This document shows positions 12,301-27,300 of a DNA stretch of 64,000 nt, in pieces. How positions within the stretch are numbered: position 1 is the stretch's first letter; each line of letters begins with the position of its first letter. The stretch covers positions 8,742,001 through 8,806,000 of the forward strand of contig CM051514.1 in the NCBI GenBank assembly GCA_028015205.1. Direction: 5' to 3'. Source of the stretch: Mytilisepta virgata (Eukaryota > Mollusca > Bivalvia > Mytilida > Mytilidae). The position numbers were made by a program, and so were the translations under genes. The notes under the pieces are model-generated. The model did not search any database. It saw only the letters and a list, made by a program, of their open reading frames with translations, and was not told where the DNA came from.

Positions 12301-15300
12301 TAAAAGCACTTGCTGTACACTGTATTGAGAGCAAATGTTTAAATGACATACAATAGAAAAATGTCTGCCAATGTAAAAAAGAATAATTTCCCTACCTACC
12401 CACCTGCTGATATTGTGGGTCGGCAATGCCAAACAAACAATTTTTTAAGGGTGGCCTGACATACAGTTGGATCTCTGAGGGTTGAACTTGTCTTGCTCAA
12501 AAACAAATGACCATGATTTATCTCAAAAGACCATTTATTTTTAAGTGTTATTTTTCTCTAATCTAACTCTCACTTATTTGAACAACGATTTCACGAATTC
12601 TCAAAGTACTTCTATCTATAGTCACCACAAAATTAAAATTATGTAATTTTGTCAATATTGGTGTAGACATCAAACATTGCTTTACAAAATTTAATATCAA
12701 CAGTTATGAAAAATAGAAGCCAGATAAATGTGATCAAATAGGTAGTATGTATATGTAGAATCTGATTAATGTTTTAAGGTGATTAACTCTGTTTCTTAAT
12801 CAATGATCCTTAAGGGGGTACAGAACACCTAAGGGAGTGAACTCTTTAAAAATCAGCTGAACGTTTTAATCAAATACTATAGTAAAGAGAAATCAAGCTT
12901 CTCAATGATCAAAATTAGTGTTTTGTCAAACTGCTGTATATCCAATGAAATTATTCATGTAAATTGTGTGGTTCAAATTTTTTGAAATTGTCATATTTTA
13001 TTACAACAGATCAAAGTAAATATTTCGACAAAATTTTATGAAAATTAAACGAGCCAAATCTATTATAGTCAAAGTATTGGGTACCCCTTAACATGAACAT
13101 GATAATGTAAAACTTATTAAATCAAAATATGTTATGATTCTTTCTTACACTTCAGATAAACTGGAATTAATTTTTCAAAGATTTCAATCCATCAGACAAT
13201 GCAAAGGGAAGACCCTAGACAACAGGATAGTGATCCATATGTGTGCCAGTGCTAAGCAGACGACCAAAATCTTACCAAGTAACAATCTCTCTTTACATCT
13301 TTTAGTAATATATGACACAATTCTTCACAACAAATGTTTGATTCTGCTGTAGTAACGAGAGCTGACAGTCGAGACAATGTATGGTACAGGTCATTCCAGC
13401 TCTTCATCATGGTTTTGTATGTAGGCTGAAAATAAACATCGTAAGTTAAGAATTGTATCACAAGTCAACATAATTGTTATTTGGAGGGTTGAGATCCCTG
13501 AAAGTGCATTAACCCCTCCACCTTTTTAGTGCCAGTCCAAGTGGCAGCCTTGTCTATTTTTTGGGATTATGGCATCTTTATCAGATAATTGGCGGTTTTG
13601 TACAATTTTTTTTTCTATTCAGATGTATTTTTATTGTTGGGGAGAGGGTTCAATGCAATTAGAGCTTACCATTCAGTTTAAGTTCTACTCATTGCTCAGT
13701 TTTGAATAATGACCTTCTTTATGTGATTTTTTTTTTTTTTTAACTGTTTATATTTGGTTTTTATCTCATGGGAATTTACAACACATCATTTTGTACTAAT
13801 AGAATTCTTATAAATGAAAACGATTTATACATATACTTATTTCATGGTCGTCTTTCATTTTGATGGACCTTGCAGTGTTTCGTATTTTCAGTACAAATGG
13901 GGTTGAGCAAGCTAAGATGAGACAGAGATACTTCACTTAATTTTCTGATATACTTACAACATTTAAATTGTGAGTGATCTGTTGTTGTATAGGAAACACC
14001 AGGATCTTGTACATACAGGTAAAGTTGTGTTCTAAAGAGTCACCTTGGTTAATCTCATTTGTCTGAAAATACAGAGAGTCAACTTAAGGGGTTACAGAAC
14101 ACCTAAGGGAGTTAACTCTTTAAAAATCAGCTGAATGTTTTAATCCCACAATATTCGTAAAGAGAAATTAAGCTTCTCAATAATCAAAATTAGTGTTTGT
14201 CAAACTGCTATTTATCCAAAAAAATTATTCCCGTAAATTGTGTGCTTCAAATTTATTGAAATTTTTATGTTTTTGTTAACAGGTCAAATTAAATATTTCA
14301 TTAAAATTTTATGAAAATTAAACAAGCCAAATCAATTTTAGTCAAAGTTTTGGGTACCCCCTTAATTAATCACTATTTATATATAATAACATGGTTATTA
14401 CATGTAGCACTAAGTGCATCTATTTAGTAACTTTTTAATCTCAATTATCCCCAGATAAAAATTGTGCATTATACATGTATTTCCTCTTATCTCAAATTAT
14501 TTTTGATATCTTTATCTTTGAGATAAATGAGTTCTAGTTTCTCTTATTACAAGCAGCTGAAGACAATGTTTGCTGGTATGAGAAAACTTATGTCTTACAT
14601 CACATGACGCATAAAGTCATTTCGCAATGCAATTTGCCTGATTTCAAAATGTCAAGAAAGCATTTACTTTGTCGGATTCTGAAAAACTTTCTGAACAAAA
14701 ATGCTTTTAAATTGTAAATAAACTAGAAGCTCAGAGGGCTGGGCATGTATCCACCCACCTGGCATGAAAGCTGTTTTTATTGATGAACCTCAAAGAGAGA
14801 ATCACTTCTCCCTATCGTTATTAAGTGTGGTAAGGACCAAATTTTTCTGCATCAAGGTCCTTCTACTTACAGGTCAGCATATTCTAAAATTCAGTGGTTC
14901 TCCAGAAGATTTTTTTATATTTTCAGTATAAATCTAAATTATGTATTATGTATTATCATTTCGATTATTATGTCTGGTTTTTTTTTCTAGAACCCTTTAA
15001 TAGCATCTTTCTATCATGGTAGCCATAATTAACTTCTTATTTATTCTTTGAATTTTTTTCTGTCAGGAATGAGAACAAATTTATCATTCATACAAAAGAT
15101 GTATATGTATGATAAGGAAACGCTACCCTCTGAATCACATTTTTTAATGACAGACACATGCCAAGCCACATGTTTGACAGAAAAATGTGACCACTCTGGT
15201 GGAATTCCCCTACCTACATCTTTCTATATGAAAGGTAGCGGTAATCTTTCACCCCTATACGGGCAAGACAAGGGTATTACACGAGGGATCAAGTTTTTCT

Positions 15301-18300
15301 TGTCTCAATTGAGGATCTGCCAAGGTTCAGAAATAGAGATATTTAAACAATGGTGGAGCCTGATACTTTTTCTCACATAAGAACTTACCTTTTTAACTGC
15401 TGCCATCAAAAGACGGAGAGACAACCCCATATCACAACTTACAGTAGTGTTGTCACTATTTCAAATGTGAGAAAACTTTGTCTACACAACTTGGCCAATG
15501 TACAGTTAATTGTGAGTCAATTTGTTTTTACTATTTACATACTCTTTTTATCTGTTCTAGTAGGGTATTGGAAAGCCTGCTCCATAATCTCCATATACAT
15601 TCTGGTTCCTTTATAAACATTTTGTTTCTTCCCAACAGCTCTAAAACTGACTGACAAAATGTCAGGTAACCAGTCCCATTTTCCATACCAGTACTTGTTA
15701 AACTATTGAAAACTGTCATATACCTGTAAGTATCAAACTACTTTTAGCTGGGTAATTAAATTTCTCCTATTCGTATTCTTGACGTATTTAATCGGTGGGA
15801 TAAAATTACATATTTTAACCACTTCAAGGTGATTAAATTTCTGCATGGGAATTCCCACCTTTTTTCTTTGTTTATTGAAAAGATAAAATAGAGAAGTTCC
15901 AAAATGGCATTCATGTAAACAAAATGCATAGCAATGGCATTTTCTTGCGGTTTTTGCTGAAAATCACAGGAGAAACAGATATCTTTCAATTTATTTGTGA
16001 GTTATAGAATTTCTCCACCCTCAATACTTAAATTCTAGATTTTAACAAGCTCGCTAAAGCTCGCGTATTGAAAATGGAAAATTTAGGTATCTTGGATGGA
16101 GAAATTCCATTACTCACTCGTACCTCAAGGAGAATCTATCTACATATATATCTACTTTTGATGCAGTAGTTAATACAGTCTAACCCTTTTTTCAATGGTC
16201 ACTGTTTTGACATAGTAAAGTGGCAGGATATGAAAGGTGACCCTTGTGTCAAGACTCACTTTAAACAGGAAATCCAAATTTTTGTTCTGGTCTGCAACGA
16301 CCAACATTATTATCTCCAAAAACATTGCAGTTTCTTTGAAGTGACAATTATTTTTCATTAATTGGACCTTTTATGAACAAAGCATTTGGTAATTTGAGAG
16401 ATATTTAAGCACTCTCTCTAATTAAATGTTACTTGGACATTAATTAATTATGTTATTTAACACGGAAGAAAAATTGGCACTTAATGCATAAAGCGTTCAA
16501 GATGACATAACATTAGTGTGGCTGCTGACCACTTATTCAATTTTAATTAAATAACTATTAGGGTATTTTTCCAACCAAACTTTACCCTGAAAAAAGCCAC
16601 AGAATTAGAGAAGTGTACTTTCTTTGGACAGAAATATCTGTAATTATCTCCACTGGTCCTAAGGACTGAAAAACACTTATTCTATTATCTCCCCTTGGTA
16701 ACTTAGGTAAGGGAGTTAAATGAGTTATGTTTCCCATTTTTGAATTTACCTGCTAAGGTAACTTACTTTTCACTTCTCTGTGACGATGACAGGAGATTTG
16801 GTGTTAATAATAGTTCCATTAGAAATAAAGCTGGGCTTCCCTAAAATAAATACAGTTGAAAAAACATATCAAATGGTCTCTGATATCTAAATTCCAACTT
16901 TTTAATATAGAGATGTTCGCAGAATGAAAATCTTTGTGACTCTTTACTTAATGTCTTATGAAAAATAGAAATACAAATATCTTTGTCATCTATTTATAAA
17001 CTTAATTTATTCTTTACCTAACTCCCAGGTGCAAAATATCAATTAAATTTGTGTAAAATTTTGTATTTAAAACATTTATTTTCATGTTTTGGATGAATAA
17101 ACTTATTTGTTTTGAGGATTGGAAGACAAAAATTAATTCAGTTCATGAATAATGTTGTACATTCCGACTTCACAATGACCACAATGAAAAAACTTCGTAA
17201 GTGACAAAAATTTGGAGATTTTAAAAAAATAAATTTTTCCACGAAATTCTAAAAGTGACGAATAATTACACAGACAAAAAATTAGAGATTTTACGGTATG
17301 TACATTATTTCGATATGTTTCCTAAGAATATCTTAATTATGTATCAACAGTCACATTAGTAAAACCTGGAATTCTTTCTCAACCTACACCAATTTTACTA
17401 AAAACCAATTACTTTCATTTTATATTCAAATAAATACACCATTTATACCTACATGTATTTTCTCCCCATTACTTATGTTGTAAGCTGTCGATGATAAAGC
17501 TTTGTTTGGTAAACAACAAATCACTTCAAACATTGTCTACAATCAAATATATATATATATATTAATACTTAGTGTTGTTCTGATTATAAATTACAATCCA
17601 AAATTATTCATTTTAATGTTTTTGGGGTCAGAAATGAGATTATCCCCAATAAGGGCTGCGATTTCATAATTTCACACAAAATTTAAGGATTTTTTGGTTA
17701 AGAAAAGGAAAATTTCAACCTCCAATTTGATATATCACATTAATGAAATCTGTGCTTGTATCTACACTAAACTCAAATGTGTTAATGGAATACGATACAG
17801 TAGCAGGGGGAGGTAATTAAGTCACCAAAAGATACTTATTGTGACGTCGTAGTATCTCTCAAGAAACACCCCTATATCATAAAATTTGAGGTTTTTCTTT
17901 ATTATCTCCGTAAAAAGCACATGGACCCCAACTTTTTCTTTGCAAAAATAAGTCCATTACTTCAAGATTATATTATTATACAAAAATTAAAAGGAAATTT
18001 CAGTAGATTTTTTTCTACATGCATCTTAGGTTAACAAATAATCATCAATATTCCTTATTTGGCCTAAATTTGCATATTTTCTATATTAGTTTCTTGATCT
18101 TTGCAACCAGCATTCATCAAGAACAATGTCTATGTATTTGGGAGTATTTTACAAAGGACCAGGTGAACTTATCTTTTTTTGTTCAGAAGTTATACAATAT
18201 TTTGTGAAAGTCTTCAAAAATGAAAAATTAAGGGTTTTTGGTTCAAATATACCAAAATCAGTGTCAAATAACTTAAAAACTAAGTCATGAAGGTATGGTT

Positions 18301-21300
18301 TTCTTTGCATAGATGAAAAGTATACATGAAAATTGACAAAATGGTAAAAGTTCAGCAAAAAATCATAAGAGTAACCTTATTGTATCATATTCCCTTAAGT
18401 GATTATCTACATTTTGCTTAAGGATGCTCGCTGGTCATGTTTTGGTCTTTTTGTCAGATGTTCGGAATCCTCGGGTTTTATCCATTTCTTAAACATGAAA
18501 TTTTTTGCCCACGAACCCCCACTTTTTCTTTTATAATTCAATCATATATACCTTAAAATGGTATTTGACAAATTTGATGAAATCCTTTTTATTTTTTCAT
18601 ACATTTTTGAGAGACTGAAGTTGTCAATGCAAAGACAATGAAAAGTCCAGAGAAAACCCATTTCCTGCAAATTTTCAAGGCCTTATACATGTAGTTCTAA
18701 AATGAGCACATGAATCTATATTTTTTTCTTGCTTATTTGTTTACTATTCATATGTTCTCTCAAACTAAAACACCTATTTCAAATCCTATTTGTTTCCTGT
18801 TAGACCAGCGATCATCCTTAAGCATAATAGAGTCAGAATGGATATGGAGTACAAGGTCATGAGGAAAACATCCTGCACTGTTCATTTAGTATATTTCATC
18901 AATTTGTGTGAATGAAGCCTGTGTTGTCTTACATAATAAACTAACCCAAATCTTTGGTATCGGGATATTCTGACCCAACACCAATGTCTGGAACTGTGTT
19001 AAGAAAAAGGAGAACATTTCCTTCACATCAGACTTTATTCCACTTTCTAAAACAGTTTTTATATGTGCTACTAGGGCATACCATACATGATGTAATACTG
19101 CATCTGAAATATGAATTAAGGGGAGTTAACTTTTTAGAAATCAGCTGAACGTTTTAATCACATACTATCAGTAAAGAGAAATCAAGCTTCTCAATGATCA
19201 AAATTAGTGTTTATCAAACTGCTATACATGTATATCCAATGAAATTATTCCAGTAATTTGTGTGGTTCAAATTTCTTGATTTTTTTTATTTTTGTCAACA
19301 GGTCAAAGTAAATATTTTGTCCATTTTATGAAAATTAAATGAGCGAAATCTATTTTAGTCAAAGTGTTTGGTGCCCCCTTAAATACATCATAAAAATCAA
19401 GGACTTTTCAAGAACTTTAAAGGCAAAATTTACATTTTTCAAGGAATGTTCTAGACCATTTAGTTTTGCGATTACATCATACTTGATCTATTTTAGGCAA
19501 AATTTTAGATCATAGATTAATAAACTTTAAATTCCTTCGGTTGTCTACATTCATACTTAAAACAAAAATAATCATACACAAGCTCGCTTTTATGATGGAT
19601 TTTGCAGGCATATATTTTAATGAGATCGCATACTATACTTTGTGTATGCTTATAAAGATAAAATCAAGTCACAGGAATTTCTGTATCTTAAAAATGTACG
19701 TTTGTAGTGATACAAAAAGTCTAACTGTTTACCCCTCCGAAGCACCTGAGTTCACTCCTGGGTTTTACAGTTCGTATTGTTCATTGTTTTATAGTTTTCA
19801 GTGTTTATTTGTCGTACTTCTGGTTATTCATTTGTCTTGCGGTTTTGTCTGTCTAATGGATTGCGTTTAATTTGTTTGCTCCTTAGGTATATTTGTCCTC
19901 TTTATACAGATCGAGTCAATTTAAAATTGGGAAAAAGAAAACACATTCAAATAATTATTTCTTTCAATAAAATTCTTTTTTTCAAGGTGTTTAAGGACAT
20001 TATGGAGAATTTAAGTACCTGATTTTCCCCAATTCCCTTACTTTCAAGGACCAATGCAAACCCTGAATATAGTTTGGTACATTTTTTTGTACTCGAGTTA
20101 ATTTGTTTAATTTTGTTGTCTTATTGATAGTTCATTTCTATTGAAATCTACAATATACCTTTTGTAAACTCAAGATTCACAAATATATCTATTACATCTT
20201 ACACCATACCTGCATATTCCAGATAGCCAGATTTCAAAATATACCTAATACAGCTTACACCTGACAAGTATACTCCAGATTTCACAATATACAGGTGGCT
20301 AGTTTACTTAATACACCATACCTGTTGTACTCTCCAGATTGATTATATCTATAGTAGCTGTTATCAGAGACATTGAGTGTTTCAGGAAGGATGCTGGGCC
20401 TGAGAGAAACTCTGTTTTTGGTGATTCTAAAATTTACAAAATATAAAATAAATCACAATTAAATTTAAATGTGAAGTTTCTATCAAAAGTAAAATGAACA
20501 GAATTATTTCTTGGAACCAAACACTTCTCTTGATGTCTATATTTCCATGATTCTAAAATAAATTTATAATATTGAGACTAGTAAAACACCATCATTTATC
20601 AGTAAAAGAAAATCCTACACACATATTTCACTCAAGGGGTGATTTAACAAACATTGTTGTCATAAAAATATCAAAGCTTAGTTAAATAAAAAAATTTAAT
20701 TAAGAAATAATTCATGGGGGTTATAGAGTTGGTCATTATCAGATGGGCTGTGCCTTTATATTTAATTTAAAATATTTTTAAACTGGGCATTAGCAAGGTA
20801 TAATACAAAAATATAAAGGCCAAGCCCATGTGTAGATGATAACAATTCTATAATCTCTATGAATTATTTCTTACATGACAAATACGCTAATTTTCCTCAT
20901 TTGAGTTGTCCTACATGTATCTGATATTTGTTTGTCTATTGCATTTCTGTAACGATTAATATGCAGACCTGATTTTGACAACAGGGAAAACAGAGCGGAA
21001 ATCACACTTCGACAGCCATTTTACTATGTATAATAAAGGAACCGCAATGGAAAAATCCGGACTTTCAAAAGCGGAATTCCGCTTTAAGGCGGAAGAAAAT
21101 CAGGTCTGAATATGGAGCAATCTGTCCTTTTAAAAACAATTTTATACTTTTGTCGACGAGGAAGTAAAAACATTCGTGAGCCAACAACAAGTGATTTTGA
21201 AATTAAATGTGATGCTGACCTTAGGAGATCTGTTACAAAAGTGAGAACTGAACAAACTAAAAATCACCAAGGAACAACAAATGAAGATGAAAGTGATGGC

Positions 21301-24300
21301 GGTAGATAGATCCTGTATCAAAAAAAAAATTAATACTTATCAAAACAAAATTCTTAGTGTTCTGCACTTTTTCAGCACCCTAAATATAGTTTTTCCTCAT
21401 GATAATGAGTGGTAAGAAAATAAATCTACCGGATCTTCACAGGCCAAGCTTTCTGAAGTTTATACTAATCACTGTATAAGTTTAGCTTGGTCATTTTGGT
21501 ATTTTGAATTTGCTCTTCAATGTTTTGGATTGTTGTTTTGGTTTTCATAATTTTGGTTTTCAAAATTTTAGGTCTTGAGCACAACTGATGAGTCGTAAAA
21601 GTCAGATGTGTTGAGCAATATTACTCATAATATCGATAATCAACTTTCTGATAGTAAAGTTACTCCTGATATTAAGAACAATAAACCTATTGGTACTAAT
21701 GTTCCAACACAACTATTTGATGTTGATTTTTTAGATACTGATGATCAGGATTTGTTAGCCGCATTGAATGACATTGAAATTCAGCAATATGGTGTCAGAA
21801 GTGGAAACACAAATGTCGTGCAAACAGAATTCTAACACATGCTGCAAAACAATTCACACCGTGTGTATTCCGTCCTTTAATTTTGCAAATTGTAATGTAA
21901 CAATAAATTACAGATGGAAACCATGATATATTTCCAAAAGTGTTGAATTTTTACACAAAAAAGTTAACAGTTTCTTCTAATTGTTGGATTTTTCAAGTTT
22001 TGTAATAATTGATTTGTTTATAATAAATACATGTTAAAATGAATGTGTTTATTTTGTCAAGACAACTATACCATAAACCACTTTATTATATATTTGGTAC
22101 TAAATACAGTTTTGAATATACAATAAAGCCAATGATGTTAGTCCATATCTCTATGACGTCATACCCTTTATCACATACCCTTTATTGCATGGCTTACCCT
22201 TTATCACAAGGCTTTTTTCAATTTTTTTTTCTATTTTATTTTTTTTGTATTTTTTTTTTGGGGGGGGGACGAATTTTTGGAAAATTTGAAGTCCTCTGTT
22301 TAAACATGTGATAAAGTCTATAATACATGTTAAAACCTGTATCACATTCTGTATCAAACTTGACCAATATCAGCCCTCAGGCCAAGCCCCTCTGGCTGAT
22401 ATTGGTTTCTCAGGTTGATACAGCATGTGATACAGATTTTACCATGTATTATTCTCTAAGCATTTTCCTAAAGTGTTGTCTGGTGAGATATACATGTAGT
22501 GCCCTCAACTAAAGGTTCTGGAACTATACCTCACCAGACAACACTATAGGAAAACAATTCTATCGGGAGAAGTCCATAATAGATTATTAGTTCTGGTTAT
22601 GATATGAATGACTGGAACAAAATTACAATCTCATAGTAAATATTACTACATTAGTCCACCTTAGATTTTAATTGACAAAAATTGCCAGGGCCCTACATGT
22701 GTATTTCACAAAATAAATTTTTATGTGACTGACACTCATTGCCAAATATTCTATGTACATTAAATCAGATGCAAGATTAATCATTATCGTACAATTTTTT
22801 GTGAAATATGGGCCAGATTTCTTGCCCTTGGTCAATAATTCTCTCCAGGTTCTTCATAGTCCTCAACAAATATTAAACCGACCACCAGGATATGGCTGAA
22901 AGTTGCTTAAAACTCCATTTAACCAAACCAAATTAATTACTTCATGAAGTGAACAGAAAGGGATTTCATTTAAGTTTACCTATCTCATATGAAGCTTTGG
23001 GTACATCTAGGTCAGAAGGGAATTTCCCAAAGTAATAACTGATCACTTCGAAGGCATATTTTTGTAGCTTTTCAAAGACAGGTAATCCACTACTGGCTGT
23101 ACTAGGCAGGTTAAGATGAGGTGTAACAGGACTCACTCCACTCTGGATCCCTGTAAATAAAATGTGTGAGTCTTCCAAGGAAGACATGTGTCGCCTGCGG
23201 ACGTCAATTTTTACAAAAGATATTAAAATGTTCTAAAAATGAAATATATATGCACACCTGTGCATTAAGGTTAATGCACAGAGAAAGTTTCATCAAATTG
23301 CTTTGAGCGGTTATGGAGTAGTTGAGGATAGAAGTTTTGACCCCCCTTTTTTTTCAAAAATGTCAATTTTTACAAAAAAAGATTTAAAATTTTCTAAAAA
23401 TGAAATATATATGCACACCTGTGCATTAAGGTTAATGCACAGAGAAAGTTTCATCAAATTCCTTTGAGCGGTTTATGAGTAGTTGAGGATAGAAGAAAAG
23501 TGTGACGACGTAAGATGACAGATAGTGATCCCTATGTGTCGACCATGCGTTCCACAGGCGACACAATAAAATAGGTTATAAATGGAAGGTTACACTACAA
23601 TAGTATTACAGGAACAGGCTGTTCATAACAAGAAAGTTAAATCTAATGAACTGACAGTAAACCAGATTTTCCATAATAACTATATGGAGCTGCCCCACCC
23701 ACCCAACCAGATTTTCCATAATAACTACATGGAGCTGCCCCACCCACCATGTTCAATTTGCCGGAACAATAATAATTTGATTTTTCATACTAACACAAAA
23801 AGAGGACAAAACACGAACATAAATACAACGAAGGTTAAAATAATATGACTTGATACAGGTTATGGCATTTAAAGCCCTTAAGGATGATTGCTGGTCTAAT
23901 AGGAAATAAATACGATTTGAAATAGGTGTTTTAGTTTGAGAGAACATATGATTAGTAAACAAATAAGCAAGAAAAAAATATAGGTTCATGTGCTCATTTT
24001 AGAGATATAAGGCCTTGAAAATTTGCATGAAATGGGGTTTTCTCTGGATTTGTCATTGTCTTTGCATTGACAACTTCAGTCTCTCAAAGATGTATAAAAA
24101 AATAAAAAGGATTTCATAAAATTTTAAGGTATATATAATTGAATTATAAAAAAAAAAATGGGGGTTCATGGGCAAAAAATTCATGTTTAAGAAATGGATA
24201 AAACCCGAGGATTCCGAAAATCTGACAAAAAGACCAAAACATGACCAGTGAGCATCCTTAAACCCCTTAAGTTCTTTATATACATGTATCATAATTTAAA

Positions 24301-27300
24301 CAAAACCTGTTTTATGAATATCCAAACAGATCCTTTTAGTTATATTCTGCATAAAAGTTTAACTAGGCTTTTTGAAGGTGTACATTTTTATTAATATTCA
24401 GTTGTTGGCCATAATAATTTCATCACTAGTGGTGTAACAATACGATAAGTATTGCGATATTTCAATAGATTTACAGTACATATCACGATACGTTTTTTTA
24501 GAAAGATCCATTGAGTTAGAAATTGCTTTTGGGTATGTGTGTGTGTGAATTTAGATTTAAAAGCTACATGAAGGCGAAGTTGACCAGTGTGATTGTGTTG
24601 TGTTGTACAATCATATTCCAATTAACATATTTTTAATTAGTTATTCAGTGAAACCTGTCCAATTCTAACACCTTTAGGACTAAAGATTTTTTCAGATTTG
24701 ACAGGTGTTTGGATTACACAGATAAATGTAATAAAAAATATTCGTTGTACATGTATGTTTAGATACGCATGTTCAGCATAGACCGGTTTCCAGTTTATAC
24801 AATGTTTGGTTTAGACTGGTTGCACTGTATTATGACTACTTACGGGGTGTGCCAGTTCCAGATCCATATTTACTATGAACTCCTAGGCAGAAATTTAACA
24901 ATGGTAAACACACCTACAGTAAACAAATAAATAGAACAAATGAATGTATTGAACAAATTTTGATATACTTGTTTGTTTAGTTGGGGTTTTACACCGTTTT
25001 CAGCACATTTGGCTATTTTGCGGCGGCCAGTTTTTATTGGTGGAGGAAGCCGGAGTAACCGGAGAGAACCACAACCTTCAGTACGAAAATTGGCAATCCT
25101 TGTCAATTTAGGTCGGAGTTGAACACACCCTGCCACAGGTGAGATTTGAACTCACAACCTCAGTGTTGACAGGCTAGTGATCATTAGTAGTCATGACGAA
25201 CTACCTAGACCACTTGGCCACCGAGGCCCCTAATTTTGATATATAAACCTCCTAATCTTGAGGTCATGGCATTTTGTATCAATTACACATGTGTCAATCA
25301 ATCTCTACACTTCAGTGTTCAAGTTTAACACAAAATCTTATCTGTCTAAAATGTTCTAATGCACAAATTTATTGGTCCACAATATAACTGGGAGGAGGAA
25401 AACTGCTCCCTCAACCTCCCCAACAATTGCCCCTGGACATTGTCCTAGATCCTATATAACATTTCATCTAAATTTAAAATCAAAACCTTAATTTTAGAGA
25501 TAAATCCAGAATTTTACAGATAATCATAAAGATTAAGCAAAAACCTTAAAATTAAGCCATTTACACTCCAAGAATAAGGCATCTGTATTATTAAAAAGGA
25601 AAACTTCTGTAACTTCAGTCGACATCTGGATTTTAGCTTAAATGACGTTTTACTTCCATGCCGTAATTTAAAAAAAAATTACTGATGTATTATATTTTCC
25701 TTAATCTTCAAGGGATCTGACTGGTAGAGTGGTCTTGGTAATTTGTAATTACACTAATAATTTAAAAATCTCTGGCCTTCCAACATTGAGAAAACTGATT
25801 CTGAGTTCAAACCAAATATGTGTAAAGGTGCATTTGATTCTAATCTTAAAAGTTGCTGTGATATTGGCTGCAATATCGCCAGCTCGGCGTTAAACAATAT
25901 TCAATCAATCAATCACAATCTTAAAAGACAAGGACTGCCAATTTCCCGCAATACGTCATTGGTTCTCTCTGGGCACCACTAAAAACTGTCACAAAAAACA
26001 TGTAGCTCAATGCGCCCGAAACAAATCTAACCCTTTATCTTCAGAAACATTCAATTTACAGGGTTTTAGCTAGGATTTTGAGACCATTAGTCACTTTTGC
26101 GGACAAGCAAAATGGGGACAAATTCTTCATGTTCTATGATGTAACTTATTCCAGTTCTTTTTTGTACATATGATGGAGAAAAAATATAACATTGAATATT
26201 AATATATATTTTTATCATTTATTTTTCAGCACTGGTACATATATAACATGATAATCATAATAAAAATGTTTTATTATCAATAAAGTTTTTAACAAAACAT
26301 TGTAATTCATACAATAGCAACTATTACTGAATAAATTAATGAAATTTACATGTAGCTACTATTTGATAGATATCACCTCAATAATGCATGATCTTCCTAT
26401 CCTTAGACATACACCACAACTGAAAAGCCCTCCTAAAGTTGAAAGTTTTAAGATCAGAAGGTTCCAAAAAAGAAAAAGAAAAAATGAACACACACATATA
26501 TGCAGTGGTGCTCCAAACTTGAAAGAAAATTTCTGTTACAGATATGAGCAAAAATCTTTTTGACAACTTATTTAATATTGCCATTTTTTTTTTTAATATT
26601 TATTTATCTATAATCTTTACTATTATTTTTTCTCAAACATACTCTTAAAATCCCTCCCATTGACCTTGTTTTAACACCTTATTAATCAATATTGACAAAA
26701 TTTCCAATTGTAATGTAAGTCAAAGTCCGCTAAATTCATTTTTAAATGAGGTCTACACATATTGTTACCGGTCGGTAAAAAACGCTGTGGCCAATGAAAT
26801 ATCACGTGAATTCCGATTGCCGCCGTTTTCAATCTTAATTTTTTTGTCGTTTCTTTCCCCCTTCCCTTTGATCTCCAAGAAAACAAAAAATGGCGGTTCG
26901 AGATTTTTTATGAAAATTATGGTCTTCGGACGCAGCTGATTAGATTTAAATGCATCCCATGGACGCATGAGATTGAAGGATGACACGTCCAGTCCAATTT
27001 TAGCGCGTTCAGGACGCCTTAGCGAAATATTTTTTGGCGATTTTGAAATTTCAAGTGACGAATTGCATACGGAAAACATTCGGCACTTTCAAGAATCATT
27101 CGTCAATGGTGAAAGTGACGAGCGCTAGCTAAATCTCTGAATTTAGGATTTACCTCAAAAACTGATATTTTGCTAAAGAAATAAACTAGCAATGTCAGTA
27201 AACGCCAGGTGCAGCTGTTTTGGGGAAGTTATTTGAAAACTGGATTCCACTTCTTTACAACCTTTTCCAGTCTATTTTGGGACCAGTATACTGTAAAAAA

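Noticed and set aside
15048..15380. 110-codon plus-strand ORF
   Set aside because: No domain, no splice or promoter context, intronic to RIF1 on the other strand; likely chance.
15391..15450. Strong minus-strand donor (AAAAAGGTAAGTTC) with a short open stretch reading [14 protein letters not shown]
   Set aside because: Exons 15 and 16 already join perfectly in phase and homology; the candidate acceptor is poor and a stop lies just upstream.
18933..18945. Alternative exon 12 donor GTAAGA
   Set aside because: It gives a phase incompatible with exon 13; the GTTAGT site at 18,945 keeps the frame and the alignment.
24305..24345. Alternative small exon ([13 protein letters not shown]) between RIF1 exons 8 and 10
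   Set aside because: Phase fits, but there is no similarity to RIF1. The 40-nt exon at 24,874-24,913 fits both phase and homology.
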